Shown: positions 1-6,266, numbered from the stretch's first letter. The stretch is 13,104 bases of DNA from JBKHJZ01 sp046537875 (GCA_046537875.1 JBKHJZ010000086.1:1-13104); one strand, 5' to 3'. Notes: generated by a model from the letters alone, not told the origin. Numbers and translations: made by a program.

Positions 1-98
1 GGAACCCCACACCTCGGCGCCCGTGCGATGAGACCCACGACCTCGGGATCACGGAACCCCACGCCTCGGGACCACGGAACCCCACGCCTCCGGACCGG
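1..98. repeat. Degenerate tandem repeat, about 23-bp unit
   Basis: The unit begins GGAACCCCACGCCTCGG. Two clear adjacent copies lie at 53-75 and 76-98 and differ mainly near their ends. A diverged copy lies at 30-52 (about 16 of 23 positions match), and a further GGAACCCCACACCTCGG copy starts at base 1. The array sits upstream of the Lrp-domain gene and may continue beyond the left edge. No spacers separate the copies, so it is not a CRISPR array. Function unknown. Confidence 0.7.
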
Positions 99-153
99 CG
101 CCGGCTCGCGCCACCCCGCCGGCGACGGGTCCGTGGTGCCTGACCGCGGCGTC

Positions 154-159
154 TACGCT
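154..159 (+). promoter_or_regulatory. Putative -10 (TACGCT) for a leaderless Lrp-domain gene
   Basis: TACGCT fits the actinobacterial TANNNT -10 pattern and ends 8 nt before the GTG start at 168. There is no Shine-Dalgarno sequence in that gap, so transcription probably begins at or next to the start codon. No convincing -35 is visible. Confidence 0.35.
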
Positions 160-167
160 GCGCCGCC

Positions 168-446
168 GTGCTCACCGCCTTCGTGATGATCCACGCGGAA
201 CCCGACCGCATCGCCGACCTGGGGTCCGAGATCGCCGAGGTCGACGGCGTCGCCGAGGTCTACTCGGTCACCGGCGACCCCGACCTCGTGGCCGTCGTGC
301 GGGTGCGGCAGCACGAGCAGCTGGCGGACGTGGTGACGCGCCGCATCGCCACGCTCGACGGCATCGTCCACACCACCACGATGATCGCCTTCCAGGCCTA
401 CTCGCAGCACGACCTCGAGTCGATGTGGGGGCTCGAGGTGGACTGA
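168..446 (+). CDS. Stand-alone Lrp/AsnC ligand-binding (RAM) domain protein
   Basis: This 92-residue protein consists of one Lrp/AsnC C-terminal domain (RAM/ACT-like fold). The pattern is visible as a beta strand (residues 2-9), a helix (residues 12-24), the V-A-E-V-Y-S-V-T-G-D-P-D-L turn (residues 28-40) and a second strand (VAVVRV, 41-46). The N-terminal DNA-binding helix-turn-helix of full Lrp proteins is absent. In the family this domain binds amino acids and mediates oligomerisation, so the protein may act as an effector-binding partner or modulator. No catalytic residues are expected. The GTG start is chosen because the domain begins immediately and a TACGCT hexamer lies 8 nt upstream. 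It faces the TetR gene tail to tail. Small orphan RAM proteins near trpD occur in other actinobacteria, as I recall, but I cannot confirm synteny here. Confidence 0.85.
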   Translation: MLTAFVMIHAEPDRIADLGSEIAEVDGVAEVYSVTGDPDLVAVVRVRQHEQLADVVTRRIATLDGIVHTTTMIAFQAYSQHDLESMWGLEVD

Positions 447-488
447 GGGGGCGTGCGGACACCTACGTTGCCTGTGGCGTTCGGTGGG

Positions 489-512
489 CTGGGAGGCCCA
501 GCTGTTGAGCTG
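489..512. terminator. Weak hairpins between convergent genes
   Basis: Two short overlapping inverted repeats lie between the ends of the Lrp-domain gene and the TetR gene: CTGGG-agg-CCCAG (489-501) and CAGCT-gttg-AGCTG (499-512). Neither has a T-run. They could form a weak bidirectional terminator, but 5-bp stems are common by chance at this GC content. Confidence 0.25.
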
Positions 513-557
513 CGACCCGACAGCACATCCCCCCGCGGCGGTGCCCTTCGGAGCGCC

Positions 558-1184
558 CTATCCGCTGGGCCTCTGATCGCTTCCGACCGCGGTCACGAGG
601 CGGTCGATCAGCTCCTCCCACGGCCCGGGTTCCGGGCGGCTGAGGTCGATGGCCCCGAGCAGCAGGAATCCCAGGCCGACCGCGTGGCAGAAGCGCACGA
701 TCGACAGCGTGTCGAGGTCCGGGTCGATGGCGCCGGTGCGCTTCGCCTCGTCGACGAGGGCCGTCAGCGTGTCGGCGCGTTGGTGGATGACCCGGCGGAG
801 CATGCCGGCGACCTCGGGATCGCGGCGCGCGGCCACGAACGCCTCGAACAGGAGCGCCTGCCCGTCGTCGAACTTCTCGGTCACCAGGTGCGACCCGACG
901 GTGACGAGGATGTCGGTGGCCGGTCCGTCGAACCGGTGCTCGGCGAACAGGGCCTCGAACTCGTCGTCCGACTGGGCCTCCATGGCGGCCAGCAGCAGGT
1001 CGGCCTTGCCGGTGAACCGACCGTAGATCGCGCCCGTGGTGAAGCCGGCCCGGCGGGCGATCTCCTGCACCCCCGCGCGGTCGTAGCCCTTCTCGGCGAA
1101 GACCGCCGCCGCTGCGGCGAGCAGCCGGTCGCGGGTCGGATCGCCGGGCGCCTCGGCTGCTCCGGTGGTCACCTCGTCAGTCAA
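558..1184 (-). CDS. TetR-family transcriptional regulator
   Basis: A 208-residue protein of normal TetR length. The N-terminal helix-turn-helix spans about residues 18-64, with A-A-A-V-F-A-E-K-G-Y-D (25-35), the recognition region E-I-A-R-R-A-G-F-T-T-G-A-I-Y-G-R-F (41-57) and the typical K-A-D-L-L that follows. The remainder is an all-helical ligand and dimerisation domain whose ligand cannot be predicted. It lies downstream of trpD in the same direction but is separated from it by a hairpin (1209-1229), so it is probably transcribed on its own. The start is uncertain. TTG at 1184 has a GAGAAT hexamer 8 nt upstream, as expected for a leaderless start, while GTG at 1172 would remove four residues. 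A CCTTGAC motif occurs twice, 23 bp apart, around the start (plus-strand GTCAAGG at 1180-1186 and 1203-1209) and could be an autoregulatory site. Confidence 0.9.
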   Translation of the reverse strand: MTDEVTTGAAEAPGDPTRDRLLAAAAAVFAEKGYDRAGVQEIARRAGFTTGAIYGRFTGKADLLLAAMEAQSDDEFEALFAEHRFDGPATDILVTVGSHLVTEKFDDGQALLFEAFVAARRDPEVAGMLRRVIHQRADTLTALVDEAKRTGAIDPDLDTLSIVRFCHAVGLGFLLLGAIDLSRPEPGPWEELIDRLVTAVGSDQRPSG

Positions 1185-1208
1185 GGCCGACCATTCTCGC
1201 GCGTCAAG

Positions 1209-1229
1209 GCGAAGGGTGCCCCTCTTCGC
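1209..1229 (-). terminator. Hairpin just after the trpD stop
   Basis: GCGAAG (1209-1214) pairs with CTTCGC (1224-1229), with two more possible G-C pairs inside the loop. It begins two bases beyond the trpD stop codon. It has no U-run, which is usual for actinobacterial terminators, and it separates trpD from the TetR gene. Confidence 0.5.
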
Positions 1230-1231
1230 GC

Positions 1232-2290
1232 TCAGCGCGCCGACGAGGTGGTGACCAGCGCAGAGAGGGCGCCGGCGGCCTTGCCGTCGTCGAGCGTCGA
1301 ACCCGCGAGCTCCAGCCCGTCCTCGAGGCCCTCCACGAGCCCGGCCACCACCAGGGCGGCCGCGGCGTTCAGGCAGACGATGTCGCGGTGCGGGCCCTCC
1401 TCGCCCCCGAGCACCCGCCGGGCGAGCTCGGCGTTCGTCGCGGGGTCGCCGCCGACGAGCGCCTCGCGCGGCGCCGGGGCCAGGCCGAGCGCGTCCGGGT
1501 CGACGACGTAGCTGCGCACCTCGCCGCTGCGCAGCTCGACCACCCGCGACGTGGTGGTGGTGGTCAGCTCGTCGAGGCCGTCGTCGCCGTGGACCACCAG
1601 CGCCCGCTCGGCGCCCCGCGCCGCGAGCACGCCGACCATGCGCTCGGCCATCGCGCCGTCGGCCACCCCGATCATGAGCCGCGTGACGTTCGCGGGGTTG
1701 GCCAACGGTCCGAGCATGTTGAAGGCCGTTGGGACCCCGAGCTCGCGGCGGGGCGGCCCGGCGTGACGCATCGCCGGGTGGAAGCGGGGCGCGAAGCAGA
1801 ACCCGATGTTGGCCTCGATCACGCAGCGCGCCACATCGTCGGGTCCGCAGTCGATGCGCACGCCGAGCGCCTCGAGGACGTCGGCGGTTCCGGCGGCCGA
1901 GGAGGCCGCGCGGTTGCCGTGCTTGCAGACATGTCCGCCGGCGCCCGCCACCACCAGTGCGGCCAGCGTGGAGACGTTGATCGTGTGGGCCTGGTCGCCG
2001 CCGGTGCCGACGACGTCGATCGCGGCCATGTCGTCGGGCAGGTGCACCCGCTCGGCCGCGTCGAGCATCGCGTCGACCATCCCCCGGAGCTCTGCGCTGG
2101 TCTCGCCCTTCATGCGCAGGGCCACCACGAACCCGGCGATCTGCGCGGGCGTGGCCGCGCCCTCGAGGATCTCGGCCATCGCGGCTCGCGACCGGTCGGC
2201 GCCGATGTCGCGGCCCGCGACGAGCTCGCGCATGATCGCCGCCCAGCCGCCCATCGCCTCGAGGCGGTCGGTTGCCGGGCCGGGGCTCAC
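1232..2290 (-). CDS. trpD: Anthranilate phosphoribosyltransferase
   Basis: TrpD joins anthranilate to phosphoribosyl pyrophosphate to make N-(5'-phosphoribosyl)anthranilate, the second step of cytosolic tryptophan synthesis. The 352-residue product is full length for the family. Visible signatures are the N-terminal helical domain (about 13-85), the PRPP-binding G-T-G-G-D at 95-99 followed by T-I-N-V-S-T, K-H-G-N-R-A-A-S-S at 123-131, the anthranilate-site stretch F-H-P-A-M-R-H-A (170-177) with R-R-E-L-G-V-P-T-A-F-N-M-L-G-P-L-A-N-P, and the metal-binding D-G-L-D-E at 237-241. The GTG at 2290 is chosen because GTGA overlaps the whiB stop by 4 nt, an arrangement typical of translational coupling. 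Other trp genes are absent from the window. A hairpin follows the stop. Confidence 0.96.
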   Translation of the reverse strand: MSPGPATDRLEAMGGWAAIMRELVAGRDIGADRSRAAMAEILEGAATPAQIAGFVVALRMKGETSAELRGMVDAMLDAAERVHLPDDMAAIDVVGTGGDQAHTINVSTLAALVVAGAGGHVCKHGNRAASSAAGTADVLEALGVRIDCGPDDVARCVIEANIGFCFAPRFHPAMRHAGPPRRELGVPTAFNMLGPLANPANVTRLMIGVADGAMAERMVGVLAARGAERALVVHGDDGLDELTTTTTSRVVELRSGEVRSYVVDPDALGLAPAPREALVGGDPATNAELARRVLGGEEGPHRDIVCLNAAAALVVAGLVEGLEDGLELAGSTLDDGKAAGALSALVTTSSAR

Positions 2291-2517
2291 GACGCCCGCC
2301 GCCTCTGGCGGATGATGCGGCGCCGCTCGCGCTCGTTGCGGCCGCCCCACACACCGTCCTTCTCCCGGACGGCCAGGGCGTGCTCGAGGCACGCCTCCCG
2401 AACGGCACATTGGGCGCAGACCTCCTTGGCGGCGTCCGACTCCTCGTCGGTGGCCGGGAAGAAGATGCCGGGGTCGAGGCCGCGACACGCGGCGTGCTGG
2501 CGCCAGGTCTGCTTCAT
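2287..2517 (-). CDS. WhiB-family Fe-S regulator
   Basis: A 76-residue WhiB-like (Wbl) protein. The four cluster-binding cysteines are Cys11, Cys34, Cys37 and Cys43, the last three in the Wbl C-x2-C-x5-C spacing. The family's G-V-W-G-G turn is at 55-59, followed by an Arg-rich C-terminus (R-R-R-I-I-R-Q-R-R-R) suited to DNA contact. Wbl proteins bind an oxygen- or NO-sensitive [4Fe-4S] cluster and usually act with the principal sigma factor. The subclass is not clear: there is no AT-hook of the WhiB7 kind. The ATG at 2517 is chosen because the conserved W-R-Q-H-A-A-C begins right after it; a GGAG lies upstream at a rather long distance. Its stop overlaps the trpD start by 4 nt, so the two genes are almost certainly co-transcribed from the promoter at 2666-2694. 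Confidence 0.95.
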   Translation of the reverse strand: MKQTWRQHAACRGLDPGIFFPATDEESDAAKEVCAQCAVREACLEHALAVREKDGVWGGRNERERRRIIRQRRRAS

Positions 2518-2615
2518 GGTTGCGGGATGATCTCCGTGGTGCGTGGAGTCGACGGGTCCGTCGCAGGGGCGTCGCGGGGACGGACCGGAGCGGAGTCTCG
2601 GTTCCCCGGCGGAGC

Positions 2616-2699
2616 CGGTGCAAGCTCGTCGGACGGCTCGACCGGAGGGCGCCGGGAAGCGGCCGATACTTGCACCGGAGGGGCTGCGGTGCAAGCACC
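2616..2699. repeat. Three copies of a CTTGCACCG / CGGTGCAAG element
   Basis: CGGTGCAAG occurs at 2616-2624 and 2687-2695, and its exact reverse complement CTTGCACCG at 2669-2677. The last two form a 9-bp inverted repeat with a 9-nt spacer. The 2688-2699 copy is itself a dyad, GGTGC-AA-GCACC. The elements sit over and just downstream of the predicted whiB promoter, as expected for operator sites. The regulator is unknown; the WhiB protein itself or the TetR regulator are possibilities. Confidence 0.6.
2666..2694 (-). promoter_or_regulatory. Predicted whiB-trpD promoter
   Basis: On the minus strand, TTGCAC (2694-2689) is followed after exactly 17 bp by AAGTAT (2671-2666). This is a good sigma-70-type pair for a GC-rich genome. 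It implies a transcription start near 2659 and a leader of about 140 nt before whiB. Both hexamers lie inside CTTGCACC repeat arms, so a protein bound there would block the polymerase. Confidence 0.5.
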
Positions 2700-2701
2700 T
2701 T

Positions 2702-2730
2702 CCTGCGCTCTCGCAGGTTGTCTGACCTGC
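2702..2730. promoter_or_regulatory. Overlapping dyads upstream of the whiB -35
   Basis: CCTGCG-ctct-CGCAGG (2702-2717) overlaps GCAGGT-tgtctg-ACCTGC (2713-2730). They share the CGCAGG block, so only one could form at a time as a hairpin, or the two could be adjacent protein sites. They lie directly upstream of the predicted -35, where activators commonly bind. Confidence 0.35.
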
Positions 2731-2819
2731 ATCTTCGCGCCGCCACGCGGGTTCAGGAAGTGTCGAGCGGAGATATCCCACTGTGTGTCCCCGGGCACGC
2801 GCCGCAAGCGCGCACCGGC

Positions 2820-2844
2820 CGGACGATCCGCCACGGATCGTCCG
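2820..2844 (-). terminator. Strong hairpin ending the Fe-S/DUF3501 operon
   Basis: CGGACGATCCG (2820-2830) and CGGATCGTCCG (2834-2844) form a perfect 11-bp stem with a 3-nt loop, about 130 nt beyond the DUF3501 stop. There is no U-run. It would insulate the whiB promoter from upstream transcription. Because it is so symmetrical it could also be a protein-binding site. Confidence 0.55.
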
Positions 2845-2878
2845 ATCATGCCCCATCGGAGGGGTGAGGGCGCGCGGC

Positions 2879-2917
2879 GGACGCCCGGCCATCCGGAGCG
2901 GCGCCAGCCGGGTGTCC
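2879..2917. terminator. Second hairpin downstream of the DUF3501 gene
   Basis: GGACGCCCGGC (2879-2889) pairs with GCCGGGTGTCC (2907-2917) across a 17-nt loop. The single imperfect position is G-U in plus-strand RNA but C-A in minus-strand RNA. It lies between the DUF3501 stop and the stronger hairpin at 2820-2844. Confidence 0.35.
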
Positions 2918-2975
2918 GGCCGTGGCGCGCACCATCGCTGCTGCGGGTCGACGCCTGCCGGGCCGGTGCGAGCGG

Positions 2976-3569
2976 TCAGCCGCCCCCGCGCAGGTCGGTG
3001 CGCAGCTCGGCGAGCGTGGTCTCGCTCAGCGGGGTCTCGTGGGTGTGCTCGGGGTGGTCGCTGATCAGCGTGACCGGTCCCGAGGCGAACCGCTCGACCT
3101 GGTCGGGAGTCAGGTCCCACCGCAGGTAGTGGACCGACGCGGTCACCTCCTCGCGCGTGAGCTGGCGCTCGTGGTCCTCGTCGAGCGTGGCGCGCACCAC
3201 CTCGCCGTCGGCCAGTCGGAGGCCGATGGACCGCTCGATGCCGACGAGCCGGGGAAGCCAGTCCATCAGCGCCTCCTTCGAGGTCAGCTCGATGAAGAGC
3301 GTGGCGCAGAGCTGGCCGGGCTCGGGGATGAGGGGGTTGTAGACGCGGAGCTCGGACTCGATCGCGTCGTCGGTCATGAGCTTCTCGACGCGCGCCATCT
3401 CCTGGATCTGGAAGCGGACCGTCCGGCTGTTCTCGAACACCAGCGTGACGAAGTCGCCGAGGGAGACCCGGCGGCGCCGCTTGAGCTCCATGACCTCGCG
3501 CCGGAACTCGTCCCGCTCGCGCTCGTAGGCGCGCAGATCGCTGATGTCGTCGATGGTGAGCTTCGTCAT
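2976..3569 (-). CDS. DUF3501 family protein
   Basis: A 197-residue protein whose N-terminal half matches the conserved DUF3501 pattern: Y-E-R-E-R-D-E-F-R-R-E-V-M-E-L-K-R-R-R-R-V (residues 15-35), L-G-D-F-V-T-L-V-F-E-N, then R-F-Q-I-Q-E-M-A-R-V-E-K, E-S-E-L-R-V-Y-N-P-L-I-P and a later V-H-Y-L-R-W strand. The molecular function of the family is unknown. No signal peptide or membrane segment is visible, so it should be cytosolic. The ATG at 3569 lies 2 nt after the stop of the Fe-S oxidoreductase gene, and a GAGGAG ribosome site sits inside the end of that gene, so the two are translated as a coupled pair. DUF3501 genes are recurrently found beside this kind of Fe-S protein and rubrerythrin, as here. 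An accessory role to the Fe-S protein is an inference from this pairing. Confidence 0.9.
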   Translation of the reverse strand: MTKLTIDDISDLRAYERERDEFRREVMELKRRRRVSLGDFVTLVFENSRTVRFQIQEMARVEKLMTDDAIESELRVYNPLIPEPGQLCATLFIELTSKEALMDWLPRLVGIERSIGLRLADGEVVRATLDEDHERQLTREEVTASVHYLRWDLTPDQVERFASGPVTLISDHPEHTHETPLSETTLAELRTDLRGGG

Positions 3570-3571
3570 CG

Positions 3572-4912
3572 TCACTCCTCGGGAAGTCCGTAGGCGCGGG
3601 CGACGACCGAGAGGGGGTGCTGCGGCGCTCGGCCGGTCTCCTGCACGATGCCGCCGTTGGCCAGGTGGCAGTCGCCGACGACGACGTCGCCGCCGGCCCG
3701 CTCGATCGCCGACCCCATCTTCCGGGCCACCTTGCGCGACGCCTCGTAGTTCTCGCGGCGGTAGCCCCACGTTCCGTCGATACCCGAGCACTCGGCGACC
3801 ACCTTGATCTTGGCGCCGGTGAGCTTGAGCAGGTCCCGGCTCTTGAGGCCGATGTTCTGGGCCCGGAGGTGGCAGGGGGCGTGATACGTCACGGTCTGGG
3901 GAACCTCGCCGGGGAACTCGGTGTCGAGCTCGGTGCCCTCGCCCTTGTGCACGCGCATGAGGTGCTCGGAGGTGTCGCGGGTGTGCTCGGCCACCAGCTC
4001 GGCATCGGCGCCACCGATGTAGTCGGGGTAGTCGTGCTTGAGCACGTAGCTGCACGTGGGCTGGGGAACGACCACGGCGGGTTCGTCGCCCCGTGCCCGG
4101 GCGGCGCGGATGGCGCCCGCGAGCACCCCGACGTTCCTACGACCCTGGTCGCGGAAGCGCTCCACGTCGCCGGCGTGCAGCCAGGGGGCGCCGCAGCAGA
4201 CCTGTCCTTCGGGCAGCTCGCACTCGATGCCGTTGTGCTCGAGCACGCCCACCATGTCCTTGCCGACCTGCGGAGCCTGGTACTCGACGAGGCAGGTGGG
4301 GAAGAGGATGGCGCTCCCCTGCCGGCGCTTCGGGGACGGCCGGGCGCCGTCGGGTGCCCGGGCGGTGCGCTTGCGCCACCAGGTCGAGAACCGCTGCCGG
4401 GCGTACGGAGGCAGCACCCGCTGGCTGGCGATGCCGGCCACCCGCTCGAGCACCTTGCGACCAGCGCTCCCGGGCTTCTCGACCACCGTGTTCACCACCG
4501 GCGCCAGCGCGGTGTTGACCTTGCCGGCCGCGTCGGTGCGTCCGAGGGCCTGGTCGGTGAGGACGGTGCCGAGGCTGCGGCGCCGCGTGCGGTGCAGGGT
4601 CTGCTCGGCGCGGAGCATGAGGCGTGGGAAGTCGATCGCCCACTCGTGCTGCCCGGGCGTGTAGGGGCAGTTCACGTAGCAGAGCTTGCAGTTGAAGCAC
4701 TCGTCCACGACCTGGTTCTGCTCGGCGGGGGTCAGCTTGGCCGCGTCCTGGTCGTCGTGGCGGTCGACCGCCTCGAAGAGCGTGGGGAAGGCGGTGCAGA
4801 ACTTGAAGCAGAGCCGGCACCCGTGACAGAGGTCGAACACCCGCGTCATCTCGTCGCGGAGGTCGGCCTCGTCGAAGTACGCGGGGTGGAACGGATCGTA
4901 GGTCGTGGTCAT
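3572..4912 (-). CDS. Fe-S oxidoreductase with two 4Fe-4S motifs and CCG domains
   Basis: A 446-residue soluble protein related to GlpC and heterodisulfide-reductase subunits. The N-terminus carries two ferredoxin-type motifs, C29-x2-C32-x2-C35-x3-C39 and C72-x2-C75-x2-C78-x3-C82, for two [4Fe-4S] clusters. The C-terminal half has two cysteine-rich CCG regions: P-T-C207 with C239-C240-G-A-P, and A-P-C347-H-L-R with C375-S-G-I-D-G-T-W-G. Further cysteines are at 287 and 415. In the second CCG repeat the usual Cys-Cys is Cys-Ser. Relatives pass electrons between a donor and a quinone, disulfide or partner protein. The likely partner here is rubrerythrin or the DUF3501 protein, rather than glycerol-3-phosphate oxidation as the often-used GlpC label would imply. 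The ATG at 4912 has GGAG 7 nt upstream. A strong hairpin separates it from rubrerythrin. Confidence 0.92.
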   Translation of the reverse strand: MTTTYDPFHPAYFDEADLRDEMTRVFDLCHGCRLCFKFCTAFPTLFEAVDRHDDQDAAKLTPAEQNQVVDECFNCKLCYVNCPYTPGQHEWAIDFPRLMLRAEQTLHRTRRRSLGTVLTDQALGRTDAAGKVNTALAPVVNTVVEKPGSAGRKVLERVAGIASQRVLPPYARQRFSTWWRKRTARAPDGARPSPKRRQGSAILFPTCLVEYQAPQVGKDMVGVLEHNGIECELPEGQVCCGAPWLHAGDVERFRDQGRRNVGVLAGAIRAARARGDEPAVVVPQPTCSYVLKHDYPDYIGGADAELVAEHTRDTSEHLMRVHKGEGTELDTEFPGEVPQTVTYHAPCHLRAQNIGLKSRDLLKLTGAKIKVVAECSGIDGTWGYRRENYEASRKVARKMGSAIERAGGDVVVGDCHLANGGIVQETGRAPQHPLSVVARAYGLPEE

Positions 4913-4969
4913 GCGACGGCTCCGGTGGGGCGGGGATCAGCGGCGGGCTCGGGTTCGCCGGCCGGAACG

Positions 4970-5050
4970 GGCGGGTGCGCCCGCCGGGCACGGGATCCGC
5001 GCCCGGCAGCGGGCGTGCGAGAGGGGGACGGCTCGGCCGCCCCCCTCTCG
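4970..5050 (-). terminator. Strong hairpins between the rubrerythrin and Fe-S genes
   Basis: CGAGAGGGGG (5018-5027) and CCCCCTCTCG (5041-5050) form a perfect 10-bp stem with a 13-nt loop, 22 nt beyond the rubrerythrin stop. A second stem, GGCGGG-tgcg-CCCGCC, lies at 4970-4985. There is no U-run. The pair may end the perR-rubrerythrin transcript or attenuate read-through, giving less Fe-S/DUF3501 product than rubrerythrin. Confidence 0.6.
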
Positions 5051-5072
5051 GCGTCGTGTGCGGGACCGGTGG

Positions 5073-5484
<412 letters not shown>

Positions 5485-5492
<8 letters not shown>

Positions 5493-5973
5493 GTCTTGCC
5501 TCCTCGTTCTGGGTGTGCATGGACTGCGCGGACGGAGCCGCGTCGTCACCGGCGGGCAGCGCCACGCACTCGCGGCACAGCCCCCGGAAGACGATCTCGG
5601 TGGACGTCACCTGGAAGCCGAACGGGTTGTCGGCGGGCAGGGTGACCCCGGGGAAGTCGGCGTCGAGGTCCTGCACGCGGCCGCACCCCTCGCACACCAG
5701 GTGGTGGTGCTCCTCGACGTGCGGGTCGAAGCGGACCGAGCCGGTCCCCACGTCGATGGCCTGGATCTCGCCCATGGCGGCCAGGTCGTTCAGCGTCTGG
5801 TAGACGGTGCGCAGCGAGATGGTCGGCATGCCGGCCGACACGTCGGCGTGCACCGCCTCCGCCGTGGGATGGGCGCTGGTGCCGTGGAGCACCCGGAAGA
5901 TCGACTGGCGCTGCGGGGTCACCTTGAGGCCCCGCTCGCGGAAGATCCGGGTGAGCTCCTCGGGCGACTTCAT
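5485..5973 (-). CDS. perR: PerR-like peroxide-sensing repressor (Fur family)
   Basis: A 162-residue Fur-family repressor. The winged helix spans about residues 14-70 (G-L-K-V-T-P-Q-R near the start; S-L-R-T-V-Y-Q-T-L in the recognition helix). The structural zinc site is intact: Cys94/Cys97 (C-E-G-C) and Cys133/Cys136 (C-R-E-C). Aligned by eye to B. subtilis PerR, the regulatory metal site is also kept: His35 (A-H-P-T-A), Asp83 (R-F-D), His89, His91 and Asp102. Aspartates at 83 and 102 favour a peroxide sensor over an iron-sensing Fur. In the family, Fe(II)-catalysed oxidation of a His ligand releases DNA. There is an unremarkable C-terminal tail after Cys136. It overlaps rubrerythrin by 8 nt and probably controls itself and that gene through the dyads at 6008-6067. 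No Shine-Dalgarno is visible; TAGCGT lies 7 nt before the ATG. Confidence 0.9.
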
Positions 5974-5980
5974 GCCGGCA

Positions 5981-5986
5981 ACGCTA
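5981..5986 (-). promoter_or_regulatory. Alternative -10 (TAGCGT) for leaderless perR
   Basis: On the minus strand TAGCGT fits TANNNT and ends 7 nt before the perR ATG. TTGTAG lies 18 bp further upstream as a possible -35. This explains the absent ribosome site, but it competes with the better-spaced promoter at 6030-6058. Confidence 0.35.
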
Positions 5987-6007
5987 CGCGCACTCGGTGC
6001 TGATCTA

Positions 6008-6067
6008 CAACTCTTGTTGACAACTACTTCATATCGACAAAGACATCGTCGTAGTCAACAAGTGTTG
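6008..6067. promoter_or_regulatory. Paired CAAC-N4-GTTG dyads, likely PerR operator
   Basis: CAACTCTTGTTG (6008-6019) and CAACAAGTGTTG (6056-6067) share the CAAC-N4-GTTG form and start 48 bp apart. GTTGACAAC (6016-6024) is a further dyad. CTTGTTGAC (6013-6021) and GTCAACAAG (6054-6062) form an exact inverted repeat across the whole region. This is the most AT-rich stretch of the window. The sites flank the predicted perR promoter, one near the -35 and one just past the expected start, as expected for autorepression. Assigning them to PerR is inference. Confidence 0.55.
6030..6058 (-). promoter_or_regulatory. Predicted perR-rubrerythrin promoter
   Basis: On the minus strand TTGACT (6058-6053) is followed after 17 bp by GATATG (6035-6030), a good sigma-70-type pair. 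The start would be near 6023 with a leader of about 50 nt. The -35 overlaps one CAAC-N4-GTTG dyad. Confidence 0.5.
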
Positions 6068-6266
6068 CTGTGTGACGGCTCCAGACCGGGTGGGTCGGCT
6101 CCCTCGCGACCGTGGGGCGGCCACCGTCCCCGCACGGGGCCCGTCACAGCAGCTGCGCCCGCCGGCCGTCGGGCCGCACGGCACGCCGCCCGGATCAGAC
6201 CCTCCGCACGTAGTCTCACGGGCGGCGGGGCGCACCCCGGCGCCACCCACCCAGACGGAGGACGCG

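Larger units (their letters stand above)
2518..2975. other. Gene-free region between whiB and the DUF3501 gene
   Basis: This 458-bp stretch holds no convincing gene. The reading frames across it lack codon-pattern or family support. It contains the whiB promoter with its repeats (2616-2730), a perfect 11-bp hairpin (2820-2844) and a second hairpin (2879-2917) behind the DUF3501 gene. The bases between about 2731 and 2819 show nothing I recognise. Confidence 0.6.
5974..6266. other. Divergent control region between perR and glpD
   Basis: The 293-bp gap holds the operator dyads and perR promoters on its left side (5981-6067). On the plus strand TTGACA at 6018-6023 is a consensus -35, but no good -10 follows at 16-18 bp, so a glpD promoter is not clear. 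From about 6070 to 6250 I see nothing recognisable. GGAGG at 6257-6261 is the glpD ribosome-binding site. Confidence 0.45.

Noticed and set aside
1..98. CRISPR array
   Set aside because: The repeat units abut directly without unique spacers, have too few copies, and no cas genes are near.
558..2408. A single 616-codon minus-strand frame that would join TetR to upstream sequence
   Set aside because: Only the last 208 codons match a protein family. The rest is an Arg-rich shadow of trpD in another frame, so no fusion is called.
3572..4912. Naming the Fe-S protein as GlpC of an anaerobic glycerol-3-phosphate dehydrogenase because glpD is nearby
   Set aside because: GlpA and GlpB are absent, glpD is divergently transcribed and of the aerobic type, and the gene is coupled to DUF3501 beside rubrerythrin.
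6018..6046. A plus-strand glpD promoter from the consensus TTGACA at 6018-6023
   Set aside because: No acceptable -10 follows at 16-18 bp, and the hexamer is explained by the symmetry of the GTTGACAAC dyad.
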